Assembly: GCF_029852145.1 (NCBI RefSeq)
Contig: NC_079969.1
Span: forward strand, 5,022,001-5,086,000
Reading direction: 5' to 3'
DNA from: Microplitis mediator
Lineage: Eukaryota > Arthropoda > Insecta > Hymenoptera > Braconidae
DNA: 64,000 nucleotides
This document shows positions 49,869 through 61,805 of this stretch, in pieces. Position numbers and translations under genes: made by a program. Below the pieces are notes generated by a model. It had not been told where the DNA came from, did not search any database, and saw only the letters and a program-made list of their open reading frames with translations. How positions within the stretch are numbered: position 1 is the stretch's first letter; every line of letters begins with the position of its first letter.

Positions 49869-52711
49869 GATTCCCTTTATTCCCCTTATTCCCGTAAAAA
49901 TGGCTCTATTTTTATCACATTCAAGCTGCGGAAACGCTATCAGCCATTTGTCCCGTCCCTAAGTGTTAACTTACGCTTTCAGCTCATCCCTTATTAAAAG
50001 AAACGATTTAAAATGATTAGAAAAAAAAATTTTAAAATACTTTTTGATGCTTTTGAATACTTTAAAATCACCCTTCTTATGGGTATTTAACGTTTCTTTC
50101 AATCAGGGATGGCAATTTAATTTTTCAGTACAAATAAACGATGGCGCCCACTGGTCATTAGATTATAGATCGTGAAATAATAAGTGGTATAGTGTATTAG
50201 GCTTAAAAATAGAACTTTTAAAGCAGAGATACCAAGAAAGTATTATATTTTGTCCGGCTTTCTTGGAAGTATAGTCGTTATTATTTATAACTTACAAAGA
50301 AATTCATATTAGATTAAAAAAAAAAAAATGAGATGATCAAATCCTTTGAATATGCAACGGTACTGAATAAATAAATATAAATATATAGCAAAATTCCCAA
50401 CGACATCAGGAATAAAAATAAATGAAGTAAAAAAATGTATTTTTAATTAGTTTGTAATCTATATAATTCAGAAGAAACAACTAAAGACGTCATAATTATT
50501 ATTAAGAAGCTAATTCGTTAATTGTGTATCTACTTTTTTGCATCTTATGTAAAACCACTTAAATGCAATAACGGACGTATGTACATAATGAGTGATGTGT
50601 CTGGCTATTCAGAATAGAAATAAATTATTATCATATTTTATGCAAAGAACGAATGAATTTGAATATTCAATTGATATTGAGAGTATATTACTTATAATAG
50701 ATGAAAGTTAATGTAGCTTGGCATAAATTAATACTCTAAGACACGCGTATATTTATGTGTGATAAGAGTATAGAGTATAATTAAGATTTATATACATCTA
50801 ATTATGTATTCAATAGTTCAGGCAATAATTAATGAGTCGAAAAAAATATTGCAATAAATTATGAATAGACGATCTTTTAATTGCATAAAACGGGAATCCC
50901 GTGAAAAAAAAAAATGTTTCCTGCGGAATTTACAAGGTGTTTTGGATCATGAAGATTCAGGTTATTAGTCAGTCAGGAACATTGACCGGTATTTTTGAGG
51001 AATTTATTTAAAAAAAAAAAGAACATGTATCGAAAAAATACTGAAAAATTCGTAACGTACTTCCAGCATTTGAGATTCCAATCAAAACACTATTTACTAT
51101 ATAGCGTCATGTGGGGCAAGTGTGCGCACACTGCTTCGATCGTAGTTTAAAATATCTTGTAGGATAACATTTTGCATTAAAATCACGAAAAGTTTTGAAA
51201 AAAAAATTATAACAGACATTTCCTACACGGAAAAAAAATGTTGCTGCAACAGGATAGTCCTTTTGCAGCAAGTTTTTTTTTTCGTGCATGAATTTATGAA
51301 AAATGTGTACCTCTAAAGCACAAGTCTTTAATTAGTGGGGATGCAATATCATTTTTTCAGGGTTTTTTTCCAATCATTTTTCTTTAGTAGGATGTTCTCT
51401 AATTAACCCGAGTTACGGGTTAAAATTTGAAAAATTTAATGTGGTGTTCAATCCCTTTCGAAAATTGGGGGGGGGGGGGTAAAAATTCAGTTAGGAAAGT
51501 CTTAAAATCAAAATTAAGCCCTCGAATAGGCGTCTAATTTTTTTCCACTTTCACTATTAAATTATGAGTCAGGATCGACAAAAAATTGTTTTCCCAACTG
51601 GTGACTGTAAGAGAAGATAAATAATGATAGAAGAAGTAATTTATAAAAATAAAGTTGTATTAAATTAATCGAGAAAGGAATGGAATAAATTTCTCTCTCA
51701 TCTATCAAAATAAAATTACTCTGACACTGGAAATTGAAGTTTTTATATAACTAATAGAAAAATCTTGAAGGATGTGTTGTTCTGTCATCATTGTTTTTCT
51801 CTATCATTGACCCAGTCTCTAACTAATTGAGGCCGACCAATAATTACATCTCTCTTTATATACATTCTCGCATAACATTGGATAGTCCAAACCATGACTT
51901 ACATATGTATTTTTTAAATTTACAATTATTTTTATGGCCTATTTAAATATTGTTATCGAAGGTAGATAAGTTCTCTTCAACCTTGTGGGCACTACAGAAA
52001 TTTTTTTAAATAATGCGAATAAGTGGAATTTATTTTTTGTTGTTTAATTATGTGTTGAGAAATTAATTACGTATTGGATAATTATAATCTTCAGTAATAT
52101 CAATGTGTTTAGCAATATTTTTATAGAAATAAACAAATATGTTGATTCGAATTTTTTAATGAAATACTATCATCTTATGTAGTTCTATATAATTATATCC
52201 AAATTTTTGTATAATTATATATAATTATATCTAGTGAAGTCTAGTTATAAATAATTATTTCTAATTAAATATAACCAGATATGACACTTGAAGTAGGAAA
52301 ATGATTATATATAACTATACATGATCGGATATAATTATATACAGCGATATATAATTATATCTAAAGTTCCTGTATGATTTCAATAATTATTCGAGCTATA
52401 CGTAGTAATATATAATTATATCGAATTAAGTGTAACCATATCTGGTCATATATAATTATACATATCTATGCATGACAAAATAATTATTTTCTCTTTCAAG
52501 TTTTCATTAACAAAAGAAGTAAATTGTTAAGAAAAATTACAACTATTGATCATTACGACATATAACTGCGGTGATATAAATTCATTTTTTAATGAAATTA
52601 ATTTTATTATTTCAATTTATCTAATCATATATAACTATGCAAAATTATATATAGTTATGCATGATCATATATAGTCATATATATCTAGATACTGCCAATA
52701 TTTAGATCTAG
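49869..52711. other. AT-rich intergenic; G run; TATAATTATA word tract
   Basis: A run of 13 G lies at 51467-51479. 52180-52700 is a diverged tract of ATAATTATATATAAC-like words. No coding signal or RNA gene is recognised. Confidence 0.4.
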
Positions 52712-53336
52712 TAGGGGAGACCGGGGCAAGACGGCCCACCTAAGCCGGTTATTATTATTTGTGGCTTTTAACCATCAAGTCGATTTACTCTTGTCCAACT
52801 TGAACTCAATTCACCAAAATTTTGGTGAAGCTCCTGAAAAAAAATTTTTTTTTTTTGGGGCAAGACGGCCCCTCCGAAAAAAAATTAAAAAAAAAATTTT
52901 TTTTTTTTTAATTGTAAAAAAATTTCCCGCGTGACAAATGTGTATATTTTTCTCTTTAACAACTGTATTTACTTTAATATTACTCGAAATAACCTTTTTT
53001 GATATAATACGAGTCATTTTTTCACTTCTGTAGAAAATTGATTATTGGTTTTTTTAACTTTTTCAAATGCTCTATTTTAATCCAAATCCATATAATTAAC
53101 CAAAAAATGATATTTCTATTAAATTAATCATGACTAGGTTATAATACTATGAAATACATTTTCTTTTAGAATTTTTGAGTGGTTCATTTTGCCCCAAGTT
53201 TCATGTATCGGGCTAAAAATGAGTAAATAATCTAAATTTGTGATAATCAAAAGAAAACAAGAAAAAAAAAATTTTGGTTAATTTTTGAGGTGGGCCTTCT
53301 TGCCCCAGGTGGGCCGTCTTGCCCCGGTCTCCCCTA
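52712..53336. mobile_element. TAGGGGAGACCGGGGCAAG foldback
   Basis: TAGGGGAGACCGGGGCAAGA and CTTGCCCCGGTCTCCCCTA are inverted ends. GGGGCAAGACGGCCC and GGGCCTTCTTGCCCC recur inside, as does a CATTTTGCCCCAAGTTTCAT unit. It is the clearest full-length member of the GGGGCAA family. The CCCT element 53337-53490 abuts its right end. Confidence 0.7.
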
Positions 53337-53490
53337 TCCCTGTTTAGAAAATCTCATAGAATCCATTAGATTCTCATAAATTCCTATAGAAATTTTATAA
53401 GAATGAATGAGTTCTATGAAAAGTGCTACAGTTAAGTATAGGGCCTCATACATACAGCTATAAGAATCTATCGGATTTTTTAAGCAGGGA
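53337..53490. mobile_element. Second copy of the CCCTGCTTAAAAAATCC MITE
   Basis: It runs from TCCCTGTTTAGAAAATCTCA to GGATTTTTTAAGCAGGGA and is an inverted copy of the element in the lipase 3' UTR (36182-36332). Confidence 0.65.
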
Positions 53491-55248
53491 TCTAACTGTT
53501 CAGATATAATTATATATAATCAGATCCAACCAATTGAACCGTCATTTTTGTGTTTGGTCACATCACGAGAAATTAACTGACCATTTATCAATCAATCGAA
53601 ACTTCAGGATATTAGCAGAATTCTTATTTCCAGTTTGGGTATAAATATGTTGCTGAATAATAATTAAAGAAATTAAAATAGCTGTTTAGTAGGTTATAAC
53701 TCAATTGTATATAATTTTCTATCATTAATCATGCTGACTACTAAAAGGTTAATACTTCGAGTTTTTTTAAATTATTAATCACAACACGTAAAAAGATATT
53801 AATATTAATAGCCAAAAAAATTCATGCGATTTCGGTGACTGAACCCAAATAGAGAGGATTATTTTTACGTCAGACTTTCAAGTTTTAACGACCGTTCAAG
53901 GTCGTGTCGATGATCTTAACATGCGTAGTTATTTTAAGAAACCAAACATTTGGTTCAGGGTTATAAACCCATTAGTATCAAATATATACAAGCATGTGAA
54001 CAATAACAATTAATTAATCAGTTTTCGAAGAGTACTGAAAAAAACGGAATATTCGATAATTTATGTTATATATAAGGTCATAGTGTCAAGTTAAATATAA
54101 CGGACTATTTCTTAACCACACCCATGTTTATGTTCATAATTATCAATCTATACTTAGATATCTTATGTGTGAAACAAAAAACTAGCTATCATCTGTGGCC
54201 TTCATTCAGTTATCTCCAAAGTTTATCATTAATATAATTTTATACCCTTATTATAATGATTACAAGCATGCATTTTAAATCTCCTACTCTAAATATTGCA
54301 AGATTTCAGAAAAAAAGGTGTTATTATTTTGACTTTCTCACTTTTTAACAGATTTTTGTATTTTAAATAAATGGCGCGTAAACGCATAGAAAATGAACAG
54401 CCAGAAAAATATAAAAATTTCTTCTTCGCAGTTTTTAATGATTTTTTCATTTAAATATAATGAATTTTTCAACAAAAAAAAATATCTGTGATTATATTAA
54501 TGGTTATATAAAATTATATATGAGTTTTCGTTTGATTTAATTTTATATATTTATATATAATTTTATAAAATTATATATACAACAAATATTGGGTGAAAAA
54601 AAATCCCGCCGGGTCATGGGCTCGAACCAGGGTGGGTCGAGTTTGAAGTCTGAGGTATTAATTACTTTGCTAAACTACAAACTTGAAAGATGAAGTTGAT
54701 GAAAATTTTTGGTGTCGCATTTGTTTTCCCTAGTATTTTTTAGACGGGCAATAGTTGTGACATTAATGATTATTATCATCATTAATATGATATTCATATA
54801 TAATTAAATATGAAAAATTTCAAATAATTAGATAAAATCGTATAAACTTTTATGGGATTCTATATAATTGTTTTTCTTGGGTTATAAATAGACACCATAA
54901 TTGCAACATTAAGTTCGATTGATAAACAATAACCGAGATTTTTGAAAAATTGATTCTATTGTAACTAAAATGATAAAATATATTAATGTTCAATAAGTGA
55001 CAGTACGCTTGTTCGCGTCAATGACCTAGTTTTATCGTATACTTTAATAATTACATTATCGATATATTATAATTTTTAATTTAATGATATGTGTAGACAT
55101 CTGTTGATGTTCGACTAGATTTACAGTTATTGAGCTGAATTTTAAATACTATTTACCCGTACAAAATTTACCGACAAGATATGTACTGTCTGCTGACAGT
55201 AATGTCGAGTGGACTTTAAGTAATTAAGGCTATCTTCCTCTCTGATAC
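53491..55248. other. AT-rich; one tRNA-like fragment
   Basis: Mostly ATATAATTATAT-type sequence with no gene. On the minus strand near 54605-54690, TAGCAAAGT followed about 40 nt later by GGTTCGAGCCC resembles the A and B boxes of a tRNA promoter. No cloverleaf forms convincingly, so it is probably a relic of a tRNA-derived SINE. Confidence 0.3.
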
Positions 55249-55622
55249 TCCCTCTTACTATTAAAAAATCCATGTGGGAGTCAAGCCTAGATTTCTATGT
55301 GGGTTCCTAAATGGCGTTTTCGGATGGATTCCCATATGGTTTTTCCATAGGAAAATTAATCTATTTTTCTATTAATATACGCGTATCAATAGACGATAGA
55401 CATAGAAATCCAGATACCCCGCATTTTATAAAAATTACTTATATAGAAACCCAGGTTCCTGTATGAAGTTCCTGTATGGGAATCCAGGTACTTATGTGAT
55501 GTTCGTACATGGGAACCCAGGTACCCATGGTTTCCTACATGGATTCTTATATAAATCCGAACTTTCCTATATGAATTCCTATGAGTTCCCATGCAATCCC
55601 ACATGGATTTTTTTGATAGGGT
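55249..55622. mobile_element. Second copy of the CCCTATCAAAAAAATCC foldback
   Basis: It shares AATAGACGATAGACATAGAA and TATGGGAATCCAG words with 35081-35518. The right end ATGGATTTTTTTGATAGGGT is intact; the left end is diverged. Confidence 0.65.
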
Positions 55623-55721
55623 AGTCTTGTGCACGTGACTTTCTTAACTCGCGAGTAACCTGCCCACTGCGAGTATGACTGACGTGCAGTTTTTTCCGCG
55701 AAATAGCTACTCTGCATGACT

Positions 55722-55871
55722 TTATTTTGGTTTTGTGAGTGCATGGGCATATCGTCCCATGTCCGCGATGAATTCCAGCTCAAGGCCTTCACGTTTTTTT
55801 CGTACACGTTCAGTGAAAGGCTCGTGGAACTTTTTCCATTCGGTCAACATTTCATCGTCTTCTTGGTATTC
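55722..55871 (-). pseudogene. Coding-like remnant (49 codons plus stop), unrecognised
   Basis: The minus-strand frame from about 55871 to the stop at 55722 reads EYQEDDEMLTEWKKFHEP then FTERVRKKREGLELEF and ADMGRYAHALTKPK. Composition is charged, helical and balanced, and base composition is richer in GC than the surroundings. This looks like true coding sequence, not chance. There is no ATG near its start, and it lies between two foldback elements. It could be a last exon, a captured gene piece or a decayed transposon protein. I do not recognise the family. Confidence 0.3.
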
Positions 55872-55904
55872 TCAGCAATTAAAGTCGTTTATTCTGATTA
55901 TTGA

Positions 55905-56492
55905 GTATCCGACTAGTAATTTTGGTGAGGCTTGCCGAAAAATCAGGTTGGCCCGAACTAGGCTTGCCTAACTAAGTCAAGCCTGATTCGTATCTTATCA
56001 GATTTTCATGAGGCAAAACGAGCATTGGCATGCCGAAAAAATTCCAGACTCGAGTATGATCACGAAACCTAAGGTTTGCCGATGTTTGGTAAGCCAATGA
56101 CAGACGAAACTAGGAACGTCTCCGGTGAGGTCACACTCAGTCCTAATATTAGAATTCTTGATTGGTAGGTAGCAATGGTAACTATACTATATATATCCCG
56201 ACTGGAATTCCATATACTGCCAATTTCTATGTATAAGCATAGGGCTTGTATACGATGCGAGCGTTATACGGTTGCCTCATTTGGCGTGAACTCGGTTTTT
56301 AAGCTACCACCAGCAAATATGGTTTCCAAACTGCTGCCTAAGAAGGAAGCCAAATTAGACAGGGCTTCGCAACTGCGTTACTTTCGGGAACGACCTAGTT
56401 TGGTTGCCTCATTCGACGCAAGTCTGGATTTTGGCATGCCTTATTCGGGCTTAATCACTGCCTAACTAAAATTTCTTGTCGAGTAGTCATAC
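55905..56492. mobile_element. Foldback of GGCTTGCC / GGCATGCC words
   Basis: GACTAGTAATTTTGGTGAGG at the left weakly pairs with the sequence around 56468-56490. The interior repeats GCCTAACTAA, GGCATGCC and GGTTGCCTCATT words. The open frame 56175-56465 runs through these words and is not a gene. Confidence 0.4.
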
Positions 56493-56957
56493 ATATTTTT
56501 TAAAATTTGTTAATCATTCAATGCTTAGTTTAATGATAACTTTCTTACTGCTGCCAGAACCATTAATATGTATAAATTTAATTAAGATATTATATTATTT
56601 ATTTAAGAAGACACAATATCTGGGAAACAGTGATGAATACTTATTATATTGACATTTCATCACTACCTCACATGTGCACTTATGCTCGAAATGTTTGAAT
56701 TTTGTAATTTTATGTGTCTTAATTAATTGCAGAGACTACGGGCCATGAATTTCAGAATATTTGATCAGTCACGAGATAATTTACGAATTCAGAGTATACT
56801 ACAATAAAATTTTTTTTCGATCATGATAAATCAATCTTCAAAAATCGCCAATGGAAAATTTAAAAATTAAGGACAGTTTATTCATTAGGGATAGTTTATT
56901 CTCAAATATAGAAAAAGAAGGCACTAACTCACTTTTATAATAAAAAAAGAGTATAAT

Positions 56958-57126
56958 TAGGGGGTACCTCATTTTGCCTGAAAAAAATGAATTTTTTTTT
57001 AACGGCAGCTGAAAATTTTTTTCTATTCCCTTTCAATATCATTAAAAAAAATAAATTAACGAATTTGAGTCCTCGAAAACTTAGTATTTCTTTAAGTACT
57101 TTGTTCTGCTCCCCTCCCTTCCCCTA
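56958..57126. mobile_element. Short GGGGCAA-family element upstream of globin 1
   Basis: It goes from TTAGGGGGTACCTCATTTTG to TGCTCCCCTCCCTTCCCCTA. It shares AACGGCAGCTGAAAATTTT and GTCCTCGAAAACTTAGTATT with the right part of 39165-40045. It ends about 265 nt before the first globin non-coding exon. Confidence 0.55.
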
Positions 57127-57389
57127 CATCTGGATTCTTTTTATAAAATTATTTTAAATTTAATAAATTTTGAAAAAATTAAGCAATAATGTCAATAACT
57201 AATATTGCAGATTGAATATTTTAATTTAAAAAAAGTAAATAACGAAAGATAAATATATTCAATTTAATTATTTGTGGTTTTTTAAGTAAAAGATAAATAT
57301 AAGAACAGATATTTAAATAATAGATATATAAAGAACAAATATATAAAGACCAGATAATCTATAAATTAAAATTTTTGATCATTTTGGGT

Positions 57390-57633
57390 TCATTGTATTA
57401 TTGCTCGTGATTGAAACATTACTTGGTCGTAAGTACTATTTATTTCTTCTTAATTTTTTTTTAATTTTAACTATGCTTTAGAAGTACTTTTAGCCCGCGA
57501 AGCGGCCAGTTAATCTAGTATTGTTCAGAGTTAAATATAAAATTCCATCATTACCATCCTGAAGTAATAAATTTAATTATTTTGCAGTTTTCGTGCCGTA
57601 TCACCGAAAAATAAACTATACAAGTTAATAAAA
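57390..57633 (+). other. Globin 1 5' UTR: non-coding exon, intron and leader
   Basis: TTACTTGGTC|GTAAGTACT (exon end 57428) and TTTTGCAG|TTTTCG (57588) predict a leader intron. The second globin has the same arrangement at 61254 and 61759, with similar exon sequence (CATTACTTGG compared with GCTTTACTTGG). Conservation between the two copies is the main support. Confidence 0.5.
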
Positions 57634-59836
57634 ATGCAAGCCAAATTTTTATTTATTATCTACATCGGAATTCTTTCGACTACTCTAATATGTGCCGCTG
57701 ATGCAAATTGTGTAAGTACTTATTTATTAGCTGTTTATGATACAATTCAAAAAGTGGTAAATTATAGTACGGGTTATTTGAAAACCCTATCGAAAAAATT
57801 CATGCCGGAATATAGGAATCTAGATTCCCAGGTAGGAAATCCATATGGGAACCCGGAACTTCCCCTCAATCTTGACCCCCAGTACCCCCACTATAAATTA
57901 CGCTGTGTCCTACCGGATACTATACCTTTTTAATTTTTTTTTTTCATAACTTTTTTCTACCGTTCGTAAAGTAAAATGAAATTAGTGAAGTGTAAAGGTT
58001 ACATACTGAATACTTTGCAACCTAGGCCGGTAAAGGAAACGGTAAAGCCGATGTTCGGTAATCGACTACTTGCGGAGCAAGGGCAACGAAAAGAAACCTT
58101 TATATGATCCTAAAAGGTAGACATCTGTTGGAAATATGATTTACATAATTCGGGTCGAAACTAATAACCTCTTTTTTTTTTTTAATATTCAAATTATTTA
58201 GCGAGGCGATTTTTCGCTTTTAAAAAATGCTTATTTGAAAAGATAAATTTGAAAAGACTTATTTGAAAAGATTTTCAAACCATGATAAATTCGATTAATT
58301 AAAGATAAATTATCCAATTACTTAAATAATGCAAAACAAATATTTATTACTCACAGGATACATCATCATGTCCATCAACGCAACAAACGAGTTTTTTTAA
58401 CGATAATGCGTGTTATATTGATTCACAAGAACTTACAGCAGATGATATAAAAAGAGTGCAAAATATATGGGACTTATTATTCAGTAATCCGTTGGAAACT
58501 GCTATAGGAATAATATCAAGGTAATAAAATCTACATATATAAATCTGTCTATCGGTTGACCCTGCGGGCCAGCCCTAAAACTTCCCGCTGTTTTCGAACA
58601 TTAATACTAAAAAAAAGTATGTTCAATTCGTGCGGTGTTGCCGATTACCCACACGAGCAAATGAGCGCACTTACTTCGTTCGTGCGCTCAACTTTGCTCT
58701 CGTGGGCTATCGACAACTTACTGCACTAGTTGTACAATATACTATTTTCTGTGTACTGATATATTGTGATATTAGGAAAAAAATAATGAAAGCACGCTCA
58801 CTAGAATAGTTTTTATAAGTCATGTTAGCATTTAAAGCAACGATTGTTTGTCCATACGAAATCATTCAAAAGTCTATATGTCCATACATGCTCTATGAGG
58901 GAGACCGGGTATCATCAACGGGTTGGTTCTATACGTAAAAGTTTCACCTCCTTTTGACGTCGACTTTTCATTTATGACCGATATAACAAACGTACTCGGT
59001 CTCCCTTATATGTTCTGTGTAATGCCATATATAATTCATGCATCGTCATATATAATTCATGCATCGTCATATGTGATTCATTTTTACCGCGCAGGTCACT
59101 AGATGATAGTCGATTATCTACACGATTCGCTTTACAGAAATGATAAAACAAAATACACCTTCATGCGTTAAATAGAAATCGTGATAACACACTATTACTG
59201 ATAAATAAAACACTGGTATTTGTGGGTTTCTATTCCAGGGCAAGTGATATTTATCCAGAATTTCGACAATTTGTACTAGATTTTTACAATCTAGCATCAG
59301 CAGAAGACATACCAAAAGATAAAAGGTGTCAAAGGCAAGCTTTGAGAGTCGTTAGTACAGTTAATATTTTTATTAAATCAATTCCTTACGTCAACACAGT
59401 CGAAGATTTTCTATTCTATGTTGGAAAACGTCATCAAAAATTAGGAGTGAGACAAAACGATTTTATAGTAAGTTTTCATATTCGATTCTCTTCTTGTAGT
59501 ACAGTCAGCAAAAGAATGATCTTTTCACCCACTACTTGGTTATAATGAAGTACGTGAATTTGTACTAAGGCGCATGCGCAGTAATGACTCAATTGCTCAC
59601 AAATGGTGGGAGAAAAGATCATTCTTTCGCGGACTCAACTATACTTATGAAGTAATAATCTAACGATCTATTTATGTTTACAAATATTTTTTCAGGCTTT
59701 CAGAAAAGCTCTTTTCTATGTTATGGGTCGAAAACTGGATCAACTTGGTTATCCATTTAGCCAAGAAGATGACATCGCATGGAATAAAGCCTTAGACATT
59801 TTGCTTAAGCCTATGATTAAAGGTTATAAAAGTTAA
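57634..59836 (+). CDS. Secreted globin 1
   Basis: Exons 57634-57711, 58357-58520, 59239-59467 and 59696-59836 give 203 aa. Exon 1 is a signal peptide (AKFLFIIYIGILSTTLICA), so the product should be extracellular. The globin fold is recognisable by the helix-A Trp (RVQNIWDLLF), the C-helix Pro (IYPEFRQF), the proximal F8 His (VGKRHQKLGV) and the helix-H Trp (DIAWNKALDILL). The second and third introns fall in phase 2 and phase 0 at the ancient B12.2 and G7.0 globin positions. The distal E7 residue is Gln (KRCQRQALRVV), not His. Counting from the C2 Pro as in myoglobin puts Val at CD1, with Phe one residue earlier. Three Cys in the N-terminal extension may form disulfides. The likely role is extracellular oxygen or other ligand binding. 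Poly(A) signal: AATAAA at 59978. Confidence 0.85.
59498..59645. mobile_element. 148-bp MITE in globin 1 last intron
   Basis: AGTACAGTCAGCAAAAGAAT and ATTCTTTCGCGGACTCAACT are imperfect inverted ends continuing into GATCTTTTC and GAAAAGATC. A palindromic GCGCATGCGC lies near the centre. Confidence 0.65.
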
Positions 59837-59977
59837 AAATAATACCGAGTCAAACTCATCTTGATTTATTAAATTTACGTCTTGTGAGTCCAGGAAATTT
59901 AAAAGTTGGTCGGATAATTAGTTTAGTTTAACAAATATTTTTAAGTGATAGTGTGAGGAATTGGATGATAGAAATTG

Positions 59978-59983
59978 AATAAA
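59978..59983 (+). terminator. Poly(A) signal of globin 1
   Basis: AATAAA about 140 nt after the globin 1 stop codon. Confidence 0.5.
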
Positions 59984-61215
59984 TAATTAATTATAATTAA
60001 CCTATCCAATTCCTATGTTAATTTTTTTACTCACACGACCTAGTCTAAGTATAGTCAAATCTAATACAGTAGAGTCTATAACTTTTTCGTTTTGTAACTT
60101 TTACTTCCCTTCATATCTCCTCCGACAGTAGGGGAAGTGCCCACTCTGTCACTTAACTGTACATGCGCAAAGGTAAAGCGCGGTTCTGCGTATAGGCGTT
60201 GCGTGTAAACTGAGTATTCTAACCCTAAATTCGTGTACGTAAATAAACACTTAAGTTAAATCAGCTTTAATATTGCGAAAATCGTTTAAAAAAAAAAAAA
60301 ACTTATTACTTGATGAAAAATGAGTTTCACTGGAAAAATTGATTTTCTATTTAAGAAGTTTAACAACAATAAAATTGACATATTAATTTTGGAAAAACCT
60401 AACCTTTAAAATTAAAAAACTCGTGAGTCGTTTCGACTGACACACTATTTTTAAGCCACGCTTTCTAGTAAAAAGAAGGGGTACTTCTACAATTTTAATT
60501 CCTGGAATTTTGGATTCGTCTCAGTCAAAGTTAGAGAGACTTCACTATAGTAAAAACCAGCGGTGCCCTATGCCTAAAAAAAGCTCCCTCTATTTAAATC
60601 ACATTTAAATTGCAGACAAGCAAAATCAAAAAGCGTCGTGGGTTCGTATGCGTGCAATGTCAGAGTAGTAGTGTTACTGTGTATTTCTTTCCACTCATCC
60701 TAACCCTACTTTGTGTACAGTAACAGTGCCGTAGTTAGGATTGTCTCCATGGCTAAGTTGAATATTGAAAGAAAGAAATACTTTTATTGGCGAAGCAACG
60801 AGATGTCTTCTGCTAACCCTTACTCGGTCCTAGATGACCCTATCAAAAAAATCCTTATGGGAATCCAGCCTAGATTCTTATAGTTGAATCATGAGAAAAA
60901 AAAAGTTCGAGTCCTTATAAAACTCGAAAAGCTAAATTTGAAAAATTTTATTTTTAAATTAGAAAAGCGAACAAAAATATTCATAGAATTTTGTCTGAAC
61001 ATTTTTAATAAATAATAATATTATTTTTAAATTAATAAATTTCGAAAAAATTAAGACCCAGACAGTTACGTAAAAAAATCAATAATTTATTTTATTCAAA
61101 TTTTAAAAAAGTAAATAACGATTAATAATATGTGTGATTAAACTTTTAGTATGAAAGACAAATATAAGAACCGTTAATATATACAAATTCAAAATTTTAA
61201 TTATATTATATTGGC
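59984..61215. repeat. Intergenic between globins, MITE debris and duplicated promoter
   Basis: 60060-60780 has several CAGTAG-type MITE ends (ACAGTAGAGTCTATAACTTT, ACAGTAGGGGAAGTGCCC). 60838-60885 is a piece of the CCCTATCAAAAAAATCC family. From about 61000, sequence such as TAAATAACGA, AGACAAATATAAGAAC and TTTCGAAAAAATTAAG matches the region upstream of globin 1 (57140-57320), so the tandem duplication includes the promoter. Confidence 0.5.
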
Positions 61216-61805
61216 TGTATCGCATTACTGCTCTTGCTTCGAGCTTTACTTGGTGTAAGTATTTGATTTCTTTTTTATTTTTTAAATTTAAATTTACGTA
61301 ACTAATTCTCAAATTTTTAAACGCTCTTTCAACTTTAAAGTTTTCTGAAGCTGAAAACTTAAATTTTTTTTTTTATTACCAATCTTGGGGACTTATTTTG
61401 GAGCTAAAAACAGTAAACAAAAATTTGGAAAGCTCAAACAGCGTAAAATTCAAATTCCCGCTCTTTTGGATTCAAATTTTTAGCTTTAAAGTAAATCTAC
61501 CAAATAATTGGCCATGAAAAATAATTATACGCCCTTTTGGTTCTAAGAAAATTTTTAAAGCCAAAAGAGCGTATAAAATTATGTCTTTTCGGAATTAGTA
61601 ATCGGAAATTTGGTGACAATAGAGCACTACATCTCTGCTTCGCGTTCGAGGTGTGCAATATTTGAACTCATTGCGTATATGAATTAATACTGCTACAATA
61701 TTAAAATATTATTTTATTATTACCACAAAAAAAAAAAAATAATTTAATTAATTTCCAGCTTTGGTAGTGTTTAAGCGTAAAAACGAAATCAAATAAATTA
61801 ATAAA
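61216..61805 (+). other. Globin 2 5' UTR: non-coding exon, intron and leader
   Basis: TTTACTTGGT|GTAAGTATT ends the non-coding exon at 61254. TTTCCAG|CTTTGG at 61759 begins the leader before the ATG. This is the same layout as in globin 1. Confidence 0.5.

Noticed and set aside
56175..56465. 96-aa plus-strand ORF
   Set aside because: It is made from repeated GGTTGCCTCATT and AAGAAGGAAGCC words inside a foldback element.
57712..57933. Longer globin 1 exon 1
   Set aside because: Reads through a conserved GTAAGT donor into repeat sequence; globin 2 has the same exon end.
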